Assembly: GCA_009842375.1 (NCBI GenBank)
Contig: VYFM01000574.1
Coordinates: 1-12,046, forward strand
Length of the DNA stretch: 12,046 nucleotides
DNA from: Candidatus Poribacteria bacterium
GTDB lineage: Bacteria > Poribacteria > WGA-4E > WGA-3G
Direction: 5' to 3'
Below the pieces are notes generated by a model that saw only the letters and a list, made by a program, of their open reading frames with translations, made no database searches and had not been told where the DNA came from. Positions 1-8,500 of this stretch are shown here, in pieces. Position 1 is the first letter of the stretch, and each line of letters starts with the position of its first letter. The position numbers were made by a program, and so were the translations under genes.

Positions 1-123
1 CAGATAAACCCTCCGCAGATAAACTCAAATTCCAAAGCAAACAAACTATAAGAATGATACTTATCAATTTTTTTACTTTCATGTTCAATATTGGCAAAAT
101 ACTTGCGTTTTTGTGTGTTAAAC

Positions 124-152
124 TTGACAAAAAAGGAATTAATGGGTATCCT
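124..152 (+). promoter_or_regulatory. Candidate sigma70 promoter for nadA
   Basis: A perfect TTGACA at 124-129 is followed, after exactly 17 bases, by TATCCT at 147-152, which matches 4 of 6 positions of TATAAT. There is no extended -10 TG. Transcription would begin near 159 and leave a 5' untranslated leader of about 155 bases before the nadA ATG. Alternatives are TATGAT at 175-180, which lacks a good -35, and a second TTGACA at 224-229, which lacks a good -10. Confidence 0.4.
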
Positions 153-220
153 AATAAGAATAAAGAAGACCCGCTATGATAATGAATACGTTCTCATCAT
201 CCCTTTAATGTATGGATTCC

Positions 221-233
221 GAATTGACAATTC
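221..233. promoter_or_regulatory. 13-bp perfect palindrome, possible operator
   Basis: GAATTG-A-CAATTC is a perfect inverted repeat with a one-base centre, about 80 bases upstream of the nadA ATG. It contains a TTGACA hexamer (224-229). It lies within a second inverted pair, CCGAAT at 219-224 and ATTCGG at 237-242, so the two pairings exclude each other if they form in RNA. It could be a repressor site or alternative hairpins in the leader. I do not recognise it as a site for a known NAD regulator. Confidence 0.3.
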
Positions 234-257
234 TGTATTCGGTTGCATGCAGAAGTG

Positions 258-308
258 ATGAACGAAATGAACTTTCAACATTTGATTAGCGAATTACTTG
301 GAGTGTGA
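258..308 (+). other. 16-codon upstream reading frame in the nadA leader
   Basis: An ATG at 258 opens a short frame encoding MNEMNFQHLISELLGV, ending at TGA 306-308, five bases before the nadA ATG at 314. The putative nadA ribosome binding site (GGAG, 300-303) lies inside its last codons, so translating it could affect nadA initiation by coupling or occlusion. The only purine-rich stretch before its ATG, AGAAG at 251-255, is too close for a normal ribosome binding site. The peptide has no run of a regulatory amino acid, so a chance frame is quite possible. Confidence 0.2.
300..303 (+). promoter_or_regulatory. Ribosome binding site that decides the nadA start
   Basis: GGAG at 300-303 lies 10 bases before the ATG at 314 but only one base before the in-frame GTG at 305. 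The spacing favours ATG 314 as the real start. Confidence 0.55.
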
Positions 309-313
309 TTAGC

Positions 314-1432
314 ATGGATCCTACGGGAAAAACTCCCCCAGTGGAAAATGCACAAAATTACAGCACAGAACTTTCTCTTGAAGACGTTAAAAATGAACTA
401 TATAACCGACACCACCCGAGTTTAACATCTCTTGACATAGAAGTCCACGCAAAAACGATACATAAAATACGAACTTTGAAGCAGAAACATGATGTTGTGA
501 TGTTAGGACACAACTATATGGAACCCTTGGTTTTTGGACTCTCCGACAAAGAGGAACAAGGAGATTCTCTTGGACTAAGTATGTTTGCTGCAAAGACAGA
601 ATCTCCCTATCTCATCTTTAACGGTGTGCCGTTCATGGCAGAAACTGCTAAAATACTGAGTCCAGACAAAACCGTGTTAGTAGCGGATAAGACAGCAGGA
701 TGCTCACTCGCCGATAACTTCGGTGCTGAAGATGTGAGAAAATTGAAAGAACTTTATCCTGGTGCCCCTGTTATGATATATGTCAATAGTTATGCCGATG
801 CAAAAGCGGAATCTGACATTTGTTGTACATCTGCGAATGCAGCCCATATTGCTAAATCCATGCCGGGTGACACGTTAATTTTCGTTCCAGATATTTTCTT
901 CGCACAGAATTTGGAAGAAGAGTTAAAGGGTGAAAAAAATGTTGTTTATCCCGGTAAAGACAACACTGCACGCGGTGCGGTCTGTGAAGTGCACGAAAGA
1001 TTTACACTTTCGGACCTGCTTGCGATACGTGAATCCTTTGAGATACCAAAAGAGCATCCGAAACGGAAATTATACGCACATTGGGAATGCCGTCCAGATG
1101 TTCTAAAAGAAGCAGATTTCTATGGTAGTACCAGTCAGATCATGAAAGACATTGCCTCACGTGTAGCAGATGATAAGTTAGAACGCGCATTTGTCGCCTC
1201 GGAGTGTGAATTAACCTCTAATTTAGCACAGGAATTTCCGAAGGTGCAATTCTGGACAGCATGTTCGGTACGATGTTCACACATGGCAAAAGTACGATTA
1301 GATAAGATTGCGAACATATTAGAAGCAATTGATAACGGTGAAGACCTTGATGAATATGAAGTTACGTTGGACCCAGAAGTAATTGACAAAGCACGTTTAC
1401 CAATTGAGCGCATGCTTGAAGCGAGTGTATAG
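314..1432 (+). CDS. nadA: Quinolinate synthase NadA
   Basis: NadA is a cytoplasmic [4Fe-4S] enzyme that condenses iminoaspartate with dihydroxyacetone phosphate to give quinolinate, the de novo precursor of NAD. The ATG at 314 gives 372 residues; GTG 305 would add three, and the numbering here counts from that GTG. Family signatures run in order: GHNYM (68-72), GDSL (86-89), FMAETAKIL (110-118), AGCSLAD (131-137), CCTSANA (173-179), CEVHERF (227-233), HWEC (259-262), GSTSQ (274-278) and CSHM (324-327). The three cluster ligands are probably Cys133, Cys227 and Cys324; the 94 and 97 residue spacings fit the known trio (Cys113, Cys200, Cys297 in E. coli). The usual HPEC motif reads HWEC here, keeping the His and Glu. 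An N-terminal extension of about 60 residues precedes the first motif. No nadB or nadC is visible nearby, so it appears to be transcribed alone. Confidence 0.96.
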   Translation: MDPTGKTPPVENAQNYSTELSLEDVKNELYNRHHPSLTSLDIEVHAKTIHKIRTLKQKHDVVMLGHNYMEPLVFGLSDKEEQGDSLGLSMFAAKTESPYLIFNGVPFMAETAKILSPDKTVLVADKTAGCSLADNFGAEDVRKLKELYPGAPVMIYVNSYADAKAESDICCTSANAAHIAKSMPGDTLIFVPDIFFAQNLEEELKGEKNVVYPGKDNTARGAVCEVHERFTLSDLLAIRESFEIPKEHPKRKLYAHWECRPDVLKEADFYGSTSQIMKDIASRVADDKLERAFVASECELTSNLAQEFPKVQFWTACSVRCSHMAKVRLDKIANILEAIDNGEDLDEYEVTLDPEVIDKARLPIERMLEASV

Positions 1433-1464
1433 CGACAAATAGATATAAATGTTATTAAAAATGT

Positions 1465-1507
1465 AATGCGAGGTATGATTTACATCATGCCTCGCATTTT
1501 GTTTTTT
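1465..1507. terminator. Shared bidirectional hairpin terminator
   Basis: The arms AATGCGAGGTATGA (1465-1478) and TCATGCCTCGCATT (1485-1498) form a 14-bp stem with one G-U wobble and a six-base loop TTTACA. A T-rich run (1497-1507) follows, which suits rho-independent termination after nadA, 32 bases past its stop. Read on the - strand, the same hairpin is followed by ACATTTTTAAT and lies 25 bases past the stop of the PorV-like gene, so it probably ends both converging units. Confidence 0.9.
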
Positions 1508-1523
1508 CGTTGTAATACTATGA

Positions 1524-2519
1524 TTAAAACCTTGTGATAACGGAAATTCGGTGTGAATGTCCAAGATCTGCATCAGGCACGAAAGCATAATCAAATTGGA
1601 AATCAATGTTTGATAATGAGTCCAGTCCTTTCTTCCGAACACCGAAACCGATAGCTAATCCGTTGCTTGGGTTATCATTTTGACTGATACGGTATCCGAC
1701 GCGTGCAGCAACAATATCATAGAACCACCTTTCAACACCGATGTGGAAACTGGGATATGCATCGATAAGCGGTAGATTTACGTCAGCAACCAATGCCCAT
1801 AAATCACGTGGTGGCATTGCTTGTTCTGTCCCTGCTTCAACCTGTTTCCAAATTCTGTATGCGAGTCCAACGCGTAATGCCATCGGCAGTTTATCGTTCG
1901 GAAGATCTTCATCACGATCCGATGCTTCAAAGATCAATCCAGCATTTTGCATGGCGATTCCGATGCCGAGATGATTATCTAGCATCCGCAAGATTACTCC
2001 AATATCCGCTGCAGCACCGTATACATTTTGAATATCCAATTGTTGTGAGATAAACTTAGCCGTGCCACCGACTGAAGCGTTTGTACCAAGTGGATAAGCC
2101 AGAGATAAGCCTGTTGCGAATCCACCTATTGTTACAGTGCTATCCGGTTCCAGTGTTGCACCTACACGTCGTTCAATTTCAGGGAAACTTCCAACCAAAC
2201 TTGCCCCCCACACGATTTTATTAGTGCGTTGTGCGTACCCAATTGATTGACTGCTGATATCAGCAATCCAGAAGTGCTGCATTGCAGTGAGTTCTCGTGT
2301 ATGAACAGAAGTTAATCCTGCGGGATTCCAAAATATGGTGTTAATGTCGTTTGCCAGACCAGCGAACGCACCACCCATGCCGACAGGTCTACTCCCTGGT
2401 TCGAATTTGAGAAAAGCTGCACCAGCCGTGCCAGCACCGTCATGCGGATCAGCATAACTCTGAGCACCGCTAAACAGTAAGGTTATGGTTAGAACTACTC
2501 CAACTACACATTTGTGCAT
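1524..2519 (-). CDS. PorV/PorQ-family outer-membrane beta-barrel protein
   Basis: This 331-residue protein starts with a Sec signal peptide: a short basic start, a hydrophobic core at 5-16, and likely cleavage after Ala23 in SYA-DP. The mature start (about 28-72) carries the signature of the PorV/PorQ (UPF0164) family, with GTAGAAFLKFEPGSR and then GMGGAFAGLANDINTIFWNP. The rest is alternating amphipathic strands, such as GLSLAYPLGTNASVGGTAKF, ending in HRISVITRF with a terminal Phe, typical of barrels folded by BAM. Known PorV is the outer-membrane shuttle that takes type IX cargo to the sortase, but many relatives in these lineages have no proven role. The gene lies 39 bases downstream of the giant repeat-protein gene on the same strand and is probably co-transcribed with it. 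The ATG at 2519 has a strong ribosome binding site. Family assignment is firm; the shuttle role is inferred. Confidence 0.88.
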   Translation of the reverse strand: MHKCVVGVVLTITLLFSGAQSYADPHDGAGTAGAAFLKFEPGSRPVGMGGAFAGLANDINTIFWNPAGLTSVHTRELTAMQHFWIADISSQSIGYAQRTNKIVWGASLVGSFPEIERRVGATLEPDSTVTIGGFATGLSLAYPLGTNASVGGTAKFISQQLDIQNVYGAAADIGVILRMLDNHLGIGIAMQNAGLIFEASDRDEDLPNDKLPMALRVGLAYRIWKQVEAGTEQAMPPRDLWALVADVNLPLIDAYPSFHIGVERWFYDIVAARVGYRISQNDNPSNGLAIGFGVRKKGLDSLSNIDFQFDYAFVPDADLGHSHRISVITRF

Positions 2520-2558
2520 TATCTGTCTCCTTTATCGGTTTATCCGTATTTTGAAGCC
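2520..2558 (-). promoter_or_regulatory. Intercistronic gap with strong ribosome binding site
   Basis: Only 39 bases separate the stop of the giant gene from the ATG of the PorV-like gene. On the - strand the gap contains AAAGGAGA (complement of 2526-2533), with GGAG ending seven bases before the ATG, close to ideal. I see no hairpin terminator and no convincing promoter in it, which supports one operon. Confidence 0.75.
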
Positions 2559-5500
2559 TTAGTCAACGACAAGTATTTTGCCGACAGCATTTGCGCGATT
2601 TCCTGCTCCATTGACTGCTTCTAAACGGAACACGTAAAGGCCGCGCGCTACAGGGGTTCCAGCTTGGTTTTTCAATTTCCAATTTATTTGTGTATCATTC
2701 CGTTCCCCTGGGATAATATTGGTATATGTATTTGAGTAAACGAGGTCACCGCCCCAGTCATAAATATACAGGATCAATTCAACTTTTTCTTCTGCAGCGG
2801 CATTTAAATCAAACGAGATAAATGCGCTATCGCCTTTAGAGTGGCGCACCGGATTCGGGTATACGAAAGTATTTCCATTGAAGGAGAAAGAAACCGACAT
2901 CGTATACTCGCCGACATCATATACAGCGAAGTTTCCTGCTTTGTCAGTGACTCGTATATCTATATCATATTCACCCGATCTCGTTGGTAAAAAGTCTATA
3001 GACCATCTGCTCCATGGTTGCTGTTGTGCACCGCTTTCATCGGTAGCGAGAACAGGTTCAATAGGTTGTCCATCAGGACCTGTACCAACGATTTCCACTA
3101 ACCATACACCAGATGCTGGTACTGGAACTTCACCTTCTCCTTGTGGACCGGCTCTACGTACACCTTGTGGGTCGGCAGCTGTTCCTTCTAACGTGAGTTC
3201 TTCATCCGTAAATTCAGTTTTTCCACCATCATTGGTGACAACAGCAGTTGGATCTGTCGTTTCATAGAGGAACTCCGTTGTGATTGAGTCGTTCGGTGAA
3301 AATCCGAGTTGTTCAGTGTCATTTCCAACGGCAGTGACTATAATTTGATAGTTGCCTTCAACATTCAACCCATCCGAAGTGAAAAGGATCGTATCCACAC
3401 CGTTTCGGCGGGTTGTTCCAGTAACCTCTTGACCGTTGGGATTTCGTATAACGATACTGGACTGTGACAAATTAACACCTAATCCTGTGTCAGAGACACT
3501 TGCTTGGACAGTAACACCACCCGTTGTTGAAATGGAACTTGGGTAATCCTCAGCATCAATATCAGTCAGCAGTGGTGTATCATTGATAAGCAGAGAATTA
3601 GGATCAATCACTGGTGGACTTGTATCGTAGGTAAATTCCTCTTCGTAGGTTTCATCACCGTTTCCGGCTTTGTCTATAGGTGTAACGGTTACTCGGTATT
3701 TCCCATCGTTAGAACCGTCGTCCGCGAGTGGAACTTTCAAACTAAATATAATATAAGATTGTTCACCTTCTATATAAGACAATTTACCCGGTATTTCAGT
3801 TGGATCCGGTGATAGGCGTTCAAAGGTCACCCAATCTTCATCAAGGTTTTCCCAATCAATACCAGATACTTTATCTGTTAGGTCCAACTGGATTTTAGTA
3901 AGTGAATTATTGACCTGAGCTTCTACTACGATGAGTTGAATCCCCTTTAAAACAAGTTCAGGGGGTTGCGTATCATAGGTAAATAGCAATTGTTGAACTT
4001 CTCCGCTTCGTCCAGTTGCACTAATTGGAGTGAATTCAATAGTGTAAATACCGTCTTCAGACCCATCCATAGCCAGGGGACGTACTAATTTATATATTAA
4101 CTTGTCGGGCTGCCGAAGCTGCTGTCCTGCGACAACTTGGTTTTTGCTATTCAACAAGCGAACTGTTGAGAGATGGCTTTCATCTGCTGTTTCAAGCAGA
4201 ACTTCAATCTGGTCAACTTCCTCATTTGTATAGGCATCCTCTACTGGTGCCGTGCTCGGTGATGTAGATAACACAGCAGGAAGAAGTCTGGAAAGGAGGA
4301 AACTTTGTTCAAAGACAGATTGACTACCGTTCCCTGCTCTATCAACCGCTTGAACACGGATAAGATACATACCATCTGCCACAAGTTGATTAGTGGTAAG
4401 CGTTATTTGTGTTTTTCCATTACTGGTAAGTTCACCCGATATTTCTACACCATCTGGATTTACCAACGTCACTGTTGTACGCGACCAATCAATACCGCTA
4501 TCACCTTTATCATCTAATACCACCTGTATTTGCGTCACATCTTCTGTGAGTTGTGCACCGTGAGCAGGTACTGTACTGACAATAGTTGGTGCTTGTGTAT
4601 CATAGACTATTGAGTGATCAATAGTAAGGGTATTTCCTGCATTATCTGAAAACGCTATCTCAACGGTATATTCCCCGTCTCTACTTCCATCAAGGGGAAG
4701 TGGTTCGTCAAGTGTCAGGAAAAGCTGATTATTCGTATCATTTGTAAGTTTTGTTGGTATTAGCGTGCCACTTTGATTCCGTAGACTGACATTTTGATCT
4801 TCAAGTGATAGATCTGCTGGACCAACGTCCTGTACTGTGAATTGGAATTGTGTTAAACTCTCACTGATATAGGTAACTGGTTGACTTAAATTGATTGGTG
4901 TAACATCTGTTATCTCTGGTTCTTGTGTATCATATATCAATTCTCGATATGCAGTCCTGCCTTCACGTCCTTTTTTATCAACAGGATAGACATATACTGC
5001 ATATCTACCGTCGGAACTTCCATCACTGGAAAGCGTTACTGGACGCCAAACCATTATATCCGTTCCATTGGTTGCAATGCTACCTGGAACAATTTCATTA
5101 TCAAGTGTTGCAACCAAGATATCCGATCCAGTTAAACTTTCAAAAGATAACCCTACTCCTGCGGGGTCAAGTAAGTTCACCACGATCTCAAAGTTATCTG
5201 CATTGACATAAGCGATGTCTCCACTACCTAATGTAGCAGTATCTCCAATCCTCACAGCCTCAACACTTGGCAGAATGAACTGAAGGTAGAACGCAAATTG
5301 TGTTGGACTTTGTGCGACGTTTCCCGCAACGTCTTGTGGGGTCACCGATAATGTGTACTGACCGATCTTTGTCAATTCAGGAAAACTTAATGTCAGTTGA
5401 GAAACACCATCATCTCCTTGCGTGAGAGGGATCGTTAGGTCGTCTGGATCAGTCAGTGAAACACTTGTATTTTCGAAGTCTATACGTGTTGCCTCAGAAA

Positions 5501-8500
5501 ACTGGATCGTGATAGTATTAATAGTTTCAGAAAGGTCAGAAACCTCGTTGATGACAAGTTCCGTAGGAGTTCCAGGCGTGTTTACTTGAACTGCTGACAC
5601 CTGCGGCACTTTAGAGTCGTAAATCAAAGACAACCGAGCGTTTAAAGTATTACCTGCTTTATCTACCAGTAATGTGTTGAGGGTATAGGAACCGTCTACA
5701 CTACCATCACTTGCAAACGGCTTGTTAAGTGTCAGATATAATTGTTGTGCAAGTTCGTCATACGTTAATACGGCAGGTACAGGTTTTCCTGCAGCATCCA
5801 TCAATGCTACAACTTGAGAAGCAAATACCAAGTCTGCTGGACCTACATCTTCAATGGTAAGAACAAACTCACTTAACTCACTGACATAAGACACAGGGGC
5901 ATGAAGTGTCAGCGGTGTAGCAGATATAATACGAGGTGTTTGTGTATCATAAATGAACTGGCGGTTGACAGTTATACCGTTGCGACCAGCTTTATCTATT
6001 GGTGTAACAGCAACTGTGTATTGTCCATCGGCAGTACCGTCTGTTGGAAATGGTGTTGGTATCCAAGTCAACTGATTAGATCCGTTAGAAGTAGTGGTAC
6101 CTGCTATCTGCATTCCTTGAGAATTGGTAACGACGATTGCTGAACCGCTATCTCCAAATGCGATACCCACGCCGATAGAATCATTGATTATAGCAACAAT
6201 TCTTGGGATTGCATTGCGGACGTAAACTGTTGATCCTCTTTTTCCATCAATAAGGATAGAACTGACTGATGGAAGCGTAGTGTCAAGTCTAAACTGGTAT
6301 TGGCTCACCTGTTGTGCGACATTACCTGCTAAATCTTGTGGTATCATATCAAGCGTGTAAACGCCACTTTGAGTCAACGGAATAAACCGAATAATCAACT
6401 GAGATTGTTCATTCTCTTGCAAGGTAACAGATATTTCTTGTCCGTTTGGTGCTGTGAGCGTTACATTGGTATTTTCAATATCAATGCGTGAAGCATCTGT
6501 AAACTCGAGTGTGAAACCATTTACGGATTCGCCAATCTCAACTATCTCGTAGGGGATGAGATCAAATGCAGCGTCTGACGTGTTTGCTTTGACCGAGGCT
6601 ATACCAGACACTTCATACTTCAATCTAAATGGATATTGCACTGTTGTTTGCGAAACATCACCAGATATATCTTGTGGTGTAACAGAAAGCGTATACAAGC
6701 CGCTTTGCACAAGGGATACAAAACGAACTAACATCACTCCGTCTCCATCATCTTTCGAGGAAACAGATATCTCTTGTCCATTTGGTCCCGTCAACACTAT
6801 ACGGATATTGGCAAAATCAACACGGTCTCCATCTGTAAACTCGAGTGTGAAACCATTTACGGATTCGCCAATCTCAACTATTTCGTAGGGGATGAGATCA
6901 TAAGTAGCGTCTGGAGCATTTGCTTTGACCGAGGTTATACCCGGTGTTTCAAACTTCAACCTAAATGGGTATTGCACTGTTGTTTGTGCGACATTACCAG
7001 TTATATCTTGTGGTGTAACAGAAAGCGTATACAAGCCGCTTTGCACAAGGGATACAAAACGAACTAACATCACTCCGTCTCCATCATCTTTCGAGGAAAC
7101 AGATATCTCTTGTCCATTTGGTCCCGTCAACACTATACGGATATTGGCAAAATCAACACGGTCTCCATCTGTAAACTCGAGTGTGAAACCATTTACGGAT
7201 TCGCCAATCTCAACTATTTCGTAGGGGATGAGATCATAAGTAGCGTCTGGAGCATTTGCTTTGACCGAGGTTATACCCGGTGTTTCAAACTTCAACCTAA
7301 ATGGGTATTGCACTGTTGTTTGTGCGACATTACCGGTTATATCTTGTGGTGTTACCGAAAGCATATACAAGCCGCTTTGACCTGTGGACACAAAACGAAC
7401 TAACAGCCTACCCTCGCCATCATCTTCCGAGGAAACAGATATCTCTTGTCCATTTGGTCCTGTCAACACTACACTTGTATTCACAAAATCAACGCGCTCT
7501 CCATCTGTAAACTCAAGCGTGAAACCATTTACGGATTCTGAGATCTCAACTATTTCATACGGGATGAGATCTAACGAAGTGTCTAGCGTGTTTGCTTTCA
7601 CTGATGCTAATCCAGGAACTTCAATCTTCAATCTAAACGGATATTGCACTGAACTCGGTGCGACATTACCAGTTATATCTTGTGGTGTTACCGAAAGCGT
7701 ATACAAGCCGCTTTGCACAAGGGATACAAAACGAACTAACAATCTACCCTCGCCATCATCTTCCAAAGCAACAGATACCACTTGATTATTTGGTCCCGTC
7801 AATACTACACTTGTATTCACAAAATCAACGCGCTCTCCATCCGTAAACTCAAGCGTGAAACCATTTACGGATTCTGAGATCTCAACTATTTCATACGGGA
7901 TGAGATCTAACGAAGTGTCTAGCGTGTTTGCTTTCACTGATGCTAATCCAGGAACTTCAATCTTCAATCTAAATGGATATTGCATTGACCTTGGGGCGAC
8001 ATTACCAGTTATATCTTGTGGTGTTACCGAAAGCGTATATTCTCCGCTTTGCGTTAGTGGTACAAAACGAATCATCAATTTGCTATCTTCAGTTTCTACT
8101 AAGGTGACAGGTATTTCTTGCCCATCCGGACCACTTAGCATTACACCGGTATTTTCAAAGTCAACACGCAAAGCATCTGTAAACTCAAGTGTGAAACTGT
8201 TAATAGGATCAGAAATATCGGTCACCTGATATGATGTCAGTTCAAAAGATTCACCGACTGTATTTGCTTGCACTAATGCTAAACTTAGTGCTTCATACTT
8301 CAACCTAAACAGATACGGGACAGCACCCTGTGCAACATTACCTGCTTTATCTTGCGGTGTGACCGAAAGTGTATATAGACCACCACGCGTTAAAGTAACA
8401 AAGTTGACTGTTATCTCGTCAATACCGTTATTTTCTAAAGTTATTGGTATCGAAGAACCATCCGGTCCCATAAGGCTAATTATTGTATTCGCGAAGTCTA

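Larger units (their letters stand above)
1..313 (+). other. Leader/intergenic region upstream of nadA
   Basis: This AT-rich stretch holds no convincing gene. It contains a sigma70-like promoter candidate (124-152), a TGATA-CT-TATCA inverted repeat (55-66), the palindrome GAATTGACAATTC (221-233) and a 16-codon upstream reading frame (258-308). A 9-bp direct repeat CAGATAAAC occurs at 1-9 and 16-24, at the very edge. One + frame is open from the left edge to a stop at 177-179, but it shows no recognisable domain and no ribosome binding site at its internal ATGs. I see no known riboswitch fold; in particular nothing matches the NAD-I (nadA motif) consensus as I recall it. Confidence 0.6.
6258..8273 (-). 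repeat. Six tandem B modules of exactly 336 bp
   Basis: Six in-frame units of 112 codons start at 8273, 7937, 7601, 7265, 6929 and 6593 and encode residues 1256-1927. Each begins V-K/Q-AN, carries an LTGPN-like turn and PQDxxGNV, and ends in an FRL strand. The length is constant with no indels, while identity varies greatly between neighbours: near-perfect for the fourth and fifth units, and much lower for the first and sixth. Confidence 0.93.

Noticed and set aside
51..70. Fur box in the leader (AGAATGATACTTATCAATTT).
   Set aside because: Only about 12 of 19 positions match the classical Fur consensus and the inverted arms are just five bases long. Kept only as an unassigned palindrome.
3..179. 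Open + frame from the left edge to a TGA at 177-179, possible end of an upstream gene or a 41-residue hydrophobic peptide from ATG 54.
   Set aside because: No ribosome binding site before ATG 54, no recognisable domain, and an AT-rich composition typical of a chance frame. An upstream gene ending here cannot be excluded without more sequence.
305..313. GTG at 305 as the nadA start.
   Set aside because: The GGAG at 300-303 would be one base away, too close; the ATG at 314 has a workable 10-base spacing.
159..313. NAD-sensing riboswitch before nadA.
   Set aside because: I cannot find the paired conserved domains of the NAD-I class; the leader shows only small palindromes.
1397..1642. A - strand frame across the nadA end and terminator.
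   Set aside because: It overlaps nadA, the terminator and the PorV-like gene in another frame, and resembles no protein I know.
6556..8229. A series of similar + strand frames spaced 336 bases apart, looking like a family of small repeated genes.
   Set aside because: They lie antisense to the tandem B modules of the giant gene and recur only because that coding sequence repeats every 336 bp. They have no plausible ribosome binding sites or domains of their own.
6258..8273. CRISPR-like or minisatellite array suggested by regular spacing.
   Set aside because: The 336-bp units are contiguous, in frame and coding, with no short repeat-spacer structure.
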